Notes: generated by a model not told the origin, from the sequence alone. 7,404 nt of DNA from Chloroflexota bacterium (GCA_016193545.1 JACPSA010000014.1:1-7404); one strand, 5' to 3'; numbered from the stretch's first letter, positions 1 to 5,162 are shown. Numbers and translations: made by a program.

Positions 1-252
1 CACTAGGACTTCTTGCACCGTTAAAGCGACGGTTTTATCGAACGCTGCGGGTATGTCAAAAGGCAGGTCAAGCTTATGGGATAACGCCAGATTGCCAACG
101 GCGGTAATATCTGCTCTCAAGTTTCCCCGCTGCACCGTCACTACCTGATTCTCCGTTGCTGATGCCTTATCTGAGGCCGCAGTACAGCTCAACAAAGCCA
201 AACTAACCAGACATACCACCACCGTTACTATAGTTCTCTTCAAAATTCTCAT
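1..252 (-). CDS. Efflux periplasmic adaptor lipoprotein (HlyD/RND membrane fusion type), C-terminus outside window
   Basis: The first 84 codons of a minus-strand gene are visible; the rest lies beyond the left edge. The N-terminus has a basic start (MRILKR), a hydrophobic stretch at residues 8-22 and a lipobox LLSC with Cys23, so it should be a lipid-anchored exported protein. After a short polar linker comes VVTVQRGNLRADITAVGNL (residues 37-55), the usual opening of HlyD-like adaptor proteins, in which a first beta strand precedes the barrel-sandwich hybrid domain. In this family the adaptor links an inner-membrane pump (ABC or RND type) to the outside; the partner pump would be expected beyond the window. 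The ATG at 252 is chosen because the signal peptide starts there; purine-rich AGAGG and TGGGGT stretches lie just upstream. The family call is fairly secure, but the transported substrate cannot be told. Confidence 0.72.
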   Translation of the reverse strand, partial: MRILKRTIVTVVVCLVSLALLSCTAASDKASATENQVVTVQRGNLRADITAVGNLALSHKLDLPFDIPAAFDKTVALTVQEVLV

Positions 253-300
253 GGAACTACCCCAACCTCTCTATATTTTTATATTATTTATACCCTTAAC

Positions 301-306
301 ATTATA
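301..306 (-). promoter_or_regulatory. Possible -10 box for the adaptor lipoprotein gene
   Basis: On the minus strand this reads TATAAT, about 50 bases upstream of the ATG at 252. No convincing -35 hexamer is seen 16-18 bases further upstream. The surrounding sequence is AT-rich, so a chance match is possible. Confidence 0.35.
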
Positions 307-358
307 ACGCTAATAAAGCCTAAAGGTTAGTAGGGTAACGATTCTATTTTTTAGTCTA

Positions 359-367
359 TGATATAAT
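359..367 (+). promoter_or_regulatory. Extended -10 promoter of rsfS (TGaTATAAT)
   Basis: A consensus TATAAT at 362-367 is preceded by TG and one base, the extended -10 arrangement that can work without a good -35. The bases 16-18 upstream are not close to TTGACA. Transcription would begin near 374, giving a leader of about 34 bases before the CTG at 408. It faces away from the adaptor gene, so 253-407 is a divergent promoter region. Confidence 0.6.
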
Positions 368-407
368 CAGGTGCTGGGATTAGGCATCGAGCATGGAGAC
401 TTGAGGT

Positions 408-752
408 CTGGAAACATTAGCCGTAGCCCACAGAATAGTAGAAGCCGCCAGTGATAAGCAGGCCAGCGACATCGTGCTGTTGGATGCCCGTGGAGTATGC
501 AGCTTCAGCGACTATTTTGTGATATGCAGTGGCGAAACCGCGAGGCAGATTAAGACCATCTACGAAGAAGTGGAGCAGACCTTAAAGAAAGAGGACATTT
601 TACCCCACCATCGTGAAGGCACACCGGACTCGGGATGGATGCTGCTTGATTTCGGTGACATTATCGTCCACATCTTTACTCTGACGGAGCGAGAATACTA
701 CCAGCTAGACAAGTTGTGGAGTCAGGCTATACCTATCGTCAGAATTCAATAA
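408..752 (+). CDS. rsfS: Ribosomal silencing factor RsfS, probably starting at a CTG codon
   Basis: RsfS (Iojap/DUF143 family) binds ribosomal protein L14 (uL14) on the large subunit and blocks subunit joining when nutrients are short. The protein is 114 residues if begun at 408, a normal family length. Conserved blocks are DYFVICSG (35-42), SGWMLLDFGDIIVHIFT (75-91) and REYYQLDKLW (95-104). The next in-frame conventional start is a GTG at 474, but starting there would delete METLAVAHRIVEAASDKQAS, which matches the usual family N-terminus (an ETL block, then an amphipathic helix). Between the in-frame stop TGA at 402-404 and codon 474 there is no ATG, GTG or TTG, while CTG at 408 sits exactly where the family Met belongs. 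GGAG at 395-398 lies 9 bases before it. The 3' end overlaps ndk by 7 bp, tail to tail. The product is certain; the start codon is inferred. Confidence 0.9.
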   Translation: METLAVAHRIVEAASDKQASDIVLLDARGVCSFSDYFVICSGETARQIKTIYEEVEQTLKKEDILPHHREGTPDSGWMLLDFGDIIVHIFTLTEREYYQLDKLWSQAIPIVRIQ

Positions 753-1165
753 TCGAAAATTTCGTTTTTGGCAAAGAACAGCTTAACTTCCCTTTCGGCA
801 CTCTCTATCGAATCAGAACCATGCACGGCATTGCGCTGAATATCCAGGCCGAAAGCCCGCCTGATGGTACCCGGTTCAGCCTTGGCCGGGTCGGTGGCTC
901 CCATCATTTTTCTAACCACCTCTACCGCCCCTTCGCCCTCGAAAACAATAGCCACTATCGGCGTAGAGGTAATATAGTCTATCAGGTCTTTGAAGAAAGG
1001 TTTACCGGCATGAACTGCGTAGTGCTTCTCCGCCAGAGCTTTACCCATGTGTAGCATCTTGAGCGCTACCGGTTTGAGCCCCTGCCCCTCCACACGGCTG
1101 ATAATAGTACCGGCTAATCTCCTCTGCATGGCATCAGGCTTAATAAGAACTAAAGACCTCTCCAT
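746..1165 (-). CDS. ndk: Nucleoside diphosphate kinase
   Basis: Transfers the gamma phosphate from ATP to other nucleoside diphosphates through a phosphohistidine intermediate, balancing cytoplasmic NTP pools. The 139-residue protein is full length for the family. It begins MERSLVLIKPDAMQRRLAG and has KPFFKDLIDYITS (55-67), RKMMGATDPAKAEPGTIR (85-102) and the active-site block RNAVHGSDS with catalytic His115, followed by ESAEREVKLFF. The ATG at 1165 is chosen over an in-frame TTG at 1213 because the family consensus starts there and AAGGAG (1175-1180 on the opposite strand) lies 9 bases upstream. It is co-directional with tsaB but separated from it by 347 bp filled mostly by a foldback repeat, so whether it is part of the same transcript is uncertain. 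Its stop TGA (746-748) lies inside the end of rsfS. Confidence 0.97.
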   Translation of the reverse strand: MERSLVLIKPDAMQRRLAGTIISRVEGQGLKPVALKMLHMGKALAEKHYAVHAGKPFFKDLIDYITSTPIVAIVFEGEGAVEVVRKMMGATDPAKAEPGTIRRAFGLDIQRNAVHGSDSIESAEREVKLFFAKNEIFDY

Positions 1166-1169
1166 TAAT

Positions 1170-1238
1170 TTAAGCTCCTTTCCTTTTTCTTCCCTTGACA
1201 GGCTCAGTATCAATTGATAATTGTGACCGGGTTGCCAT
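1170..1238 (-). CDS. Possible 22-codon leader peptide coupled to ndk
   Basis: A short open frame starts at ATG 1238, 4 bases after AAAGGAG (1243-1249 on the opposite strand), and ends with TAA at 1170-1172, four bases before the ndk ATG. The peptide starts MATRSQLSID and ends with a basic tail (KGRKRKGA). The ndk ribosome binding site lies inside its last codons, an arrangement that would couple the two translationally. I recognise no family. A ribosome binding site before a short frame can occur by chance, so this is a candidate only. Confidence 0.25.
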   Translation of the reverse strand: MATRSQLSIDTEPVKGRKRKGA

Positions 1239-1288
1239 TTTTCTCCTTTGCTAAACTGTATCTTTCAATAAAGACCTTTAGAAACCTA

Positions 1289-1483
1289 AACCTATCCCCC
1301 TAACCCCCTTCCCTTGACGAAGGGAAGGGGAGAATTATGTTTTCCGAAGGGGCTTAACGCCCCTTCGGGCTTCCCACTACAACGTAGCAATAAGGATGTC
1401 TAAGAGGGGGGCTAACGCCCCTCTTCTAATACCTCTTCCCCCCTCTCCTTCGCAAGGAGAGGGGGGATTAAGGGGGTAAGGTT
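1289..1483. repeat. Intergenic foldback element: four hairpins in a nested inverted arrangement
   Basis: Four hairpins follow one another. A has an 11-bp perfect stem (1305-1315 with 1320-1330, loop GACG). B has a 10-bp stem (1344-1353 with 1359-1368). C has an 8-bp stem (1402-1409 with 1418-1425). D has a 13-bp perfect stem (1438-1450 with 1454-1466, loop CGC). A resembles D and B resembles C (both carry GGGGCT(T)AACGCCCC), and the outer ends match in inverted form (AACCTATCCCCCTAA at 1289-1303 against AACCTTACCCCCTTAA read from 1483 to 1468). The whole is therefore an imperfect inverted duplication centred near 1382. It fills most of the 347-bp gap between tsaB and ndk and codes for nothing recognisable. 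No transposase gene or target duplication is seen. It resembles a MITE-like or REP-like intergenic repeat. Confidence 0.75.
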
Positions 1484-1512
1484 ACTTAACAATATCTTCA
1501 ATGGTCTCTCTA

Positions 1513-2193
1513 TTAGCGGTGTTTGGGCTGAGTAATTGATGCTCCCCGCAGGTATAGCGGTTGCAGTGTCACCGGGTTATCATCATCACCTGCCCTTAAG
1601 CGTTCCAGCCCAAGCTCAGCTAGAAAACCGGCGCGCCGCAATCCGGCTGCCGGAGATATTAGTATCACTTTTTGCTGAAGTTGCTCCCTTAGTCGGTCAG
1701 CGATAACAGGCACGAACTCACCACAGAATACGGTCTTGCTGGCTATCTCAGAGCATAGAGTATCGACCGTGGTGATGTGCTCGGCAACAAGCTGACACCA
1801 CTTATTTCGTTGCCGGCGGTACAGGGCAGTGGCAATCTCGCCTCTGCCGGCATTAAAGACCGGGCAAACCGGCAAACCTGTCCCGGCATGCGGATAAGCT
1901 TCTACCTCCAGGGTACTGATGCCGACGATGGGAACCCCCAGACTAAAAGCCAGCCCCTTGGCCGTACTGACTCCTACCCGTAGTCCGTTATAGCTCCCCG
2001 GCCCCTTCGCCACGATAATACCATCAGCCGATTGCAGGCTTAATCCGGCTTGCCGCAGCAGATAAGACAGGTTAGGTAGTAGCTGGGTAGTGTGGTTCTG
2101 CCCCGAACGCCAGGTCAATTCGGCCAGAATCACACTGTCCTGAACCAGTGCCAGGCTGGCAGTATCGGTAGAAGTATCTATCGCCAGTTGCAT
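1513..2193 (-). CDS. tsaB: tRNA t6A37 threonylcarbamoyl complex subunit TsaB (YeaZ)
   Basis: TsaB is the inactive paralogue and scaffold partner of TsaD; with TsaE they transfer threonylcarbamoyl from TC-AMP to A37 of tRNAs reading ANN codons. The 226-residue length is normal. The ASKHA-type N-terminal fold is visible: AIDTSTDTASLAL (4-16), SGQNHTTQLLP (30-40, with the conserved H-x-x-x-L-L-P region) and the hallmark GPGSYNGLRVGVSTAKGLA (64-82), followed by GVPIVGISTLEV. The C-terminal half is variable, as usual. The ATG at 2193 has AGGTGAGGG about 11 bases upstream. It lies downstream of tsaE on the same strand, but 235 bp containing a foldback repeat intervene. tsaD is not in the window. 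The family assignment is firm. Confidence 0.95.
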   Translation of the reverse strand: MQLAIDTSTDTASLALVQDSVILAELTWRSGQNHTTQLLPNLSYLLRQAGLSLQSADGIIVAKGPGSYNGLRVGVSTAKGLAFSLGVPIVGISTLEVEAYPHAGTGLPVCPVFNAGRGEIATALYRRQRNKWCQLVAEHITTVDTLCSEIASKTVFCGEFVPVIADRLREQLQQKVILISPAAGLRRAGFLAELGLERLRAGDDDNPVTLQPLYLRGASITQPKHR

Positions 2194-2263
2194 TTATTTT
2201 GTTGCCCTCACCTTTTTCGTTATCAAGACGTGTGATGTAAATTAAATAAATGATATTGGAAGG

Positions 2264-2394
2264 TGTCATGCTGGAGCGAAGCGAAGCATCTCAGGAAGGG
2301 CGAGGGAACACCTATTAGGGACCTCTCCGCCCTGAGATTCTTCGTCGTCCCGATAAGGAGTAAAGAAGAGTGTCGGGACTCCTCCAGAATGACA
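2264..2394. repeat. 131-bp terminal-inverted foldback repeat between tsaE and tsaB
   Basis: The ends are inverted copies (TGTCATGCTGGAG at 2264-2276 against TGTCATTCTGGAG read from 2394 to 2382; 12 of 13 identical). A second inverted pair lies inside (GAAGCATCTCAGG 2283-2295 with CCTGAGATTCTTC 2331-2343, one mismatch), as does a 7-bp stem GTCCCGA 2347-2353 with TCGGGAC 2373-2379. There is no coding capacity and no obvious target duplication. The sequence style is that of intergenic repeats widely seen in environmental bacterial genomes. It would be transcribed if tsaE and tsaB share an mRNA, and could fold into a stable RNA. Confidence 0.75.
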
Positions 2395-2428
2395 GCCACA
2401 ATTTATCTTAATAGTACCAGTATAACAG

Positions 2429-2818
2429 TTAAAAATGCTTTAGTTCTTCTACTATGTCAGAATATCGCTGGCCGCTTGGCTCTATCTGAAAGCTACGCCC
2501 GGTATCGGCAAGATAGCCTATTTTAACTAACAGGTGCTCGGCGGGCAATATACTCAACGCTTTTTCTGCCCATTCCACTACACAGACCCCGTTGCCGTAT
2601 AAATAATCATCCAGTCCCAGGTCCAGGCTCTCTTCGATACGGTCGAGCCGGTACAGGTCGATATGATAGAGCGGCAACCGGCCGTGTAGTTCCCTGATGA
2701 TGACAAAAGAAGGGCTGAGTGCATACTCCTTGATACCCAGCCCCCAGGCAATGCCCTGGGTGAGACAGGTCTTGCCCGTCCCCAGGTTGCCGACAAGGAG
2801 AAAAACATCACCGGGTAA
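2429..2818 (-). CDS. tsaE: TsaE (YjeE) P-loop ATPase for t6A37, N-terminus missing and no normal start codon
   Basis: TsaE is the small ATPase that drives cycling of the TsaBD complex in t6A synthesis. The open frame begins after TAA at 2819-2821 with LPGDVFLLVGNLGTGKT, containing the Walker A motif GNLGTGKT (frame residues 10-17). LSPSF (normally SPTF), PLYHIDLYRLD and VVEWAEK follow, all family landmarks, and the C-terminus is complete. The family normally has some 25-30 residues (a first strand and helix) before this point; they are absent. There is no ATG, GTG or TTG from 2818 to a TTG at 2677, and starting at 2677 would lose the P-loop. The frame is the same as that of thiL, separated from its end only by TAG-AGT-TAA. 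Either a deletion removed the 5' end (in the organism or in the assembly), or a very unusual start is used. It is possibly a pseudogene. Confidence 0.85.
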   Translation of the reverse strand, partial: LPGDVFLLVGNLGTGKTCLTQGIAWGLGIKEYALSPSFVIIRELHGRLPLYHIDLYRLDRIEESLDLGLDDYLYGNGVCVVEWAEKALSILPAEHLLVKIGYLADTGRSFQIEPSGQRYSDIVEELKHF

Positions 2819-2824
2819 TTAACT

Positions 2825-3838
2825 CTATTTCGAGGCGAAATGCTCCCAGCCGGTCTTAGGCAGACTGACCAGCTTTCCTTTGCCATCAACCACAGTTACC
2901 TCACTCTTTTTGCCAGCGGTGATTTCACCGATTACCGTTACCGGGCAGGCGGCGGCTGCTTTTACCTCGTCAATAACATCGGCGCCGGCCGTAAACAAAA
3001 GCTCGTAGTCCTCTCCCCCTGATAACGCCAGTTCCCATGCCCTGGCCCCAAAGTTAGCCCGCACCGCAGGCAGAACAGGCAAACGGTCAACTTCGATTCG
3101 GGCACCGACCTGGCTAGCCTGACAGATGTGTTTCAGGTCGGAAACCAGCCCATCGCTGATATCTATCGCTGCCTTTACCCCGTGTTCGACCAGCATTTGC
3201 CCTTCATTTATCCGGGGAGAGGGTTGCCAGAAAGCCTTCCGCAGAACAGCTATAGCTTCAGAGTCGAACCCGAGGTGTTTAGTCAGCATCTCCAGACCGG
3301 CGGCGGCCGCACCCAAATAGCCGGTAACCGCCACTTTGTCCCCGGGTTTAGCGGCTGAGCGGATAAGCAAGCGCTTAGCCCGAGTCCCGGTGGTGCCAAT
3401 AACCGTAATCGTAATATCAATCAGCGGAGCTCTATCAGTATCCCCGCCGATAATAGCAACGCCGAATTGCCGTGCCAGCTCGATTATTCCCCGGTAAATA
3501 GCGAGAACACTCTCTACCTCGGTAGAACCGGGCAAGGCTAATGATACCAGCGCATACCGCGGTAATCCGCCCATAGCCGCAATATCGCTCAGGTTGATTG
3601 CCAGCGCCTTCCAGCCCAGGTCTTGCCATGAGATTATATCTAAAGAAAAATGAACATCCTGCTTTAGAGAGTCGACGGTCGCCAGTTGAATTGAAGCATC
3701 CCCGTGCCAGGCAGCAGTATCATCGCCAATACCGAGAATAAGCTGCTGCCAGGCTTTTTGTTTATTGTCCCGAGCACCATCGACCATTTTAGCCAGGAGC
3801 TCAATCAGTCCTAATTCTCCCAGCTCGGAAACCTTCAT
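2825..3838 (-). CDS. thiL: Thiamine-monophosphate kinase
   Basis: ThiL phosphorylates thiamine monophosphate with ATP to the active cofactor thiamine diphosphate, the last step of thiamine synthesis. The 337 residues are the usual length. The AIRS/PurM-type motifs are all present: GIGDDTA (36-42), TVDSLKQDVHF (54-64), GWKALAINLSDIAAMGG (75-91), GGDT (131-134), AIDISDGLVSDL (224-235) and LSGGEDYELLF (272-282). The C-terminus ends in the customary GWEHF block, so the gene itself is complete. The acidic residues of GDD, D85, GGDT and ISDG correspond to the family's Mg-nucleotide ligands. It heads the minus-strand series thiL-tsaE-tsaB-ndk. The ATG at 3838 has no Shine-Dalgarno sequence; an extended -10 box ends seven bases upstream, suggesting a leaderless mRNA. 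Confidence 0.96.
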   Translation of the reverse strand: MKVSELGELGLIELLAKMVDGARDNKQKAWQQLILGIGDDTAAWHGDASIQLATVDSLKQDVHFSLDIISWQDLGWKALAINLSDIAAMGGLPRYALVSLALPGSTEVESVLAIYRGIIELARQFGVAIIGGDTDRAPLIDITITVIGTTGTRAKRLLIRSAAKPGDKVAVTGYLGAAAAGLEMLTKHLGFDSEAIAVLRKAFWQPSPRINEGQMLVEHGVKAAIDISDGLVSDLKHICQASQVGARIEVDRLPVLPAVRANFGARAWELALSGGEDYELLFTAGADVIDEVKAAAACPVTVIGEITAGKKSEVTVVDGKGKLVSLPKTGWEHFASK

Positions 3839-3844
3839 GGCGAA

Positions 3845-3853
3845 ATTATAGCA
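3845..3853 (-). promoter_or_regulatory. Extended -10 promoter of thiL (TGcTATAAT), leaderless geometry
   Basis: Read on the minus strand, TG-C-TATAAT occupies 3853 to 3845. With the last T at -7, the first transcribed base falls at 3838, the A of the thiL ATG. No strong -35 hexamer is visible, as is common for extended -10 promoters. No Shine-Dalgarno sequence lies between it and the gene. Confidence 0.6.
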
Positions 3854-3996
3854 TGAATCCAGGCTAGTCGCTAAATGCCAACCGTCCGGTTCTGTTTACA
3901 TTTGGTTGCTTCAACTGACCACCTGTGGCGAGGTCCGGTGGCGAGCCAAAACCGAATAGTACCATCATCTCAGGAATTATGATTGAGCCGCCAGTG

Positions 3997-4026
3997 TTGA
4001 CTTATGCCCAGCCAATAAAGTATATT
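3997..4026 (+). promoter_or_regulatory. Sigma-70 promoter of the tup riboswitch-operon transcript
   Basis: TTGACT at 3997-4002 and TATATT at 4021-4026 are separated by 18 bases, each one mismatch from consensus. Transcription would start near 4033, just ahead of the first hairpin of the leader, giving about 220 nt before tupA. The stretch 3854-3996 between this promoter and that of thiL holds nothing else I can identify. Confidence 0.65.
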
Positions 4027-4034
4027 AGAAATGC

Positions 4035-4057
4035 CGATAAGGAGTGACACCTTATCG
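4035..4057 (+). promoter_or_regulatory. 5' hairpin of the tup leader
   Basis: CGATAAGG (4035-4042) pairs perfectly over 8 bp with CCTTATCG (4050-4057), loop AGTGACA. It lies at the very start of the predicted transcript, directly before the riboswitch core. Its 3' arm overlaps bases that could instead form the aptamer closing stem, so it may compete in folding. Confidence 0.5.
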
Positions 4058-4162
4058 AGCTGAATATGAGCCTCCGAGTTGCTGTACCTAACGGCTTGGC
4101 CTATGGACAGTAACCGATAGGTGTAAGGGGAAACACTTACGCCTCCCGTATTTGAAAAGGAG
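4048..4162 (+). promoter_or_regulatory. Molybdenum/tungsten cofactor riboswitch (Moco RNA, P3-less Tuco-like variant)
   Basis: The 3' half carries the conserved CGCCTCCCGTATTTGAAAAG (4140-4159), nearly identical to the corresponding part of the E. coli moaA leader. It is preceded by the hairpin GTAAG (4123-4127)/CTTAC (4136-4140) with loop GGGGAAACA. The 5' half has GAGCCTCCGAGTTGCTG (4069-4085), then a stem ACCTA (4086-4090)/TAGGT (4118-4122) continued by CGG (4092-4094)/CCG (4114-4116). After the conserved TTGGCC (4096-4101) only about 12 nt remain before the returning strand, so the P3 hairpin of the E. coli element is absent. In the published description of this RNA class, forms without P3 were proposed to answer to tungsten cofactor, which fits the tungstate transporter downstream. 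The P1 stem is not certain by eye; CACCTT 4048-4053 with AAGGAG 4157-4162 is a candidate with one mismatch. Confidence 0.85.
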
Positions 4163-4168
4163 AGCAGT

Positions 4169-4234
4169 ATGATGGGCGTTTTTTGCGTCCGCCAGAGCAC
4201 CTCCTTGAGGTGCTTTTTTATTGCGGTGTTTTGA
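4169..4234 (+). CDS. Possible 21-residue leader ORF crossing the tup terminator
   Basis: An ATG at 4169 follows AAAAGGAG (4155-4162) by 6 bases, better spaced than many real start sites here. The frame (starting MMGVFCVRQS, two Cys in total) runs through the terminator hairpin and ends with TGA at 4232-4234, 20 bases before tupA. Translating ribosomes would disrupt the terminator. Yet the GGAG also belongs to the conserved end of the aptamer, so the resemblance may be accidental. No family is recognised. Confidence 0.2.
   Translation: MMGVFCVRQSTSLRCFFIAVF
4196..4219 (+). terminator. Intrinsic terminator of the tup riboswitch
   Basis: AGCACCTC (4196-4203) pairs perfectly with GAGGTGCT (4207-4214) around a CTT loop, followed by a run of six T (4214-4219). 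It stands 34 nt after the aptamer and 35 nt before the tupA ATG, the position of an expression platform. CTCCTT (4201-4206), its 5' arm end and loop, is perfectly complementary to AAGGAG (4157-4162) at the aptamer end, a ready antiterminator. Confidence 0.85.
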
Positions 4235-4254
4235 GCAAAAACTGAGGGGGAGTA

Positions 4255-5133
4255 ATGAAAAAGGTAACCTGTTACCTGTTAAGCATATTGCTACTTTTGA
4301 GCCTGGTGGGTAGCATTTTCGGCTGCACCTCTTCCGGGACAGTGGAACCGCTCCAACCGAAGCCCAGACTCAAGGTAGCCACCACCACCAGCCTGTATGA
4401 CACCGGACTGTGGGGCTACCTGGAGCCAATGTTTGAGAAGCAATATAATGTTGAGTTAGATATCCTCTACGCCGGTACAGGTATTGCCCTGGAATTCGGA
4501 CGGAGGGGAGACGTTGACGTCATCACGGTTCACGACAAAGCCGCCGAAGAAAAGTTCGTCGCTGACGGCTATGGCATTGAGCGAGTCCCTTTTGCCTACA
4601 ACTATTTCCTCGTCGTAGGTCCGGCGGCTGACCCGGCCGGCATCAAAGACCTGAAGCCAGAGGAAGCCTTCAAAAAGCTAATGACCACCGCCAAAGAAAA
4701 ATTCATCTCGAGAGGCGATAATTCCGGCACTCACTCCAAAGAGAAGACGATATGGAAAAACGCCGGCTTCGACTACGAGATAGTCCGCAAATCCAGTGCC
4801 TGGTATGTAGAGGCTGGACAAGGTATGGGCCCAACTTTGCTCATGGCCAGCGAGAAAGGAGCCTACACACTCACTGATATGGGTACCTATCTGTCCTACA
4901 AGAGCAAACTGGAACTGGTGCCAATAGTGGACCATGGCGGCACATTGCTCAATGTTTACTCGGTTATCGCGGTAAATCCGGCGAAAGTGCCCGGAGTCAA
5001 GATTGATGAGGCCAATAACCTGATAACTTTCCTGACTTCGCCGGAAATACAGAACCTCATTGGCGATTACGGCGTTAAAGAGTATGGCTTACAGTTGTTC
5101 ACTCCCTCCACCGGCGCTGAACCGAAACAATAA
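4255..5133 (+). CDS. tupA: Tungstate-binding lipoprotein of ABC importer TupA
   Basis: TupA captures tungstate outside the membrane with high selectivity over molybdate and hands it to TupB. The 292-residue protein has a basic N-terminus, a hydrophobic segment (6-22) and Cys24 in SIFGC as the likely lipidation site. The mature domain opens with LKVATTTSLYDTGL; TTTS (43-46) is the oxyanion-binding signature that separates TupA from ModA-type proteins. FISRGDNSGTHSKE (150-163) and YTLTDMGTY (204-212) are further family blocks, their Ser, Arg and Thr belonging to the anion pocket. The ATG at 4255 follows GAGGGGGAG (4244-4252). It is the first gene of tupABC and sits behind the riboswitch and terminator, so its transcription should respond to cofactor level. 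A role in vanadate or molybdate uptake is possible but less likely. Confidence 0.93.
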   Translation: MKKVTCYLLSILLLLSLVGSIFGCTSSGTVEPLQPKPRLKVATTTSLYDTGLWGYLEPMFEKQYNVELDILYAGTGIALEFGRRGDVDVITVHDKAAEEKFVADGYGIERVPFAYNYFLVVGPAADPAGIKDLKPEEAFKKLMTTAKEKFISRGDNSGTHSKEKTIWKNAGFDYEIVRKSSAWYVEAGQGMGPTLLMASEKGAYTLTDMGTYLSYKSKLELVPIVDHGGTLLNVYSVIAVNPAKVPGVKIDEANNLITFLTSPEIQNLIGDYGVKEYGLQLFTPSTGAEPKQ

Positions 5134-5162
5134 CCAAACTGTTCCGCAGGAGATGACCCGAT

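Noticed and set aside
716..1054. 112-codon plus-strand open frame opposite ndk
   Set aside because: It is the complement of the well-conserved ndk coding sequence, with no family resemblance or ribosome binding site.
1166..1213. Longer ndk start at TTG 1213
   Set aside because: The added residues are absent from the family consensus, and the ATG at 1165 has a strong, well-spaced AAGGAG.
1305..1466. Hairpins A-D read as intrinsic terminators for tsaB
   Set aside because: None is followed by a T-run on either strand.
1289..1483. CRISPR-like array
   Set aside because: Repeats are inverted palindromes of differing sequence without regular unique spacers.
2578..2889. Minus-strand frame overlapping the thiL-tsaE junction, considered as the lost TsaE N-terminus through a frameshift
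   Set aside because: Its translation over 2820-2889 is the shifted thiL end and does not resemble a TsaE N-terminus, so a single frameshift does not restore the gene.
3970..4200. 76-codon minus-strand open frame
   Set aside because: It is the antisense of the riboswitch leader; conserved RNA motifs explain the sequence and no protein family is recognised.
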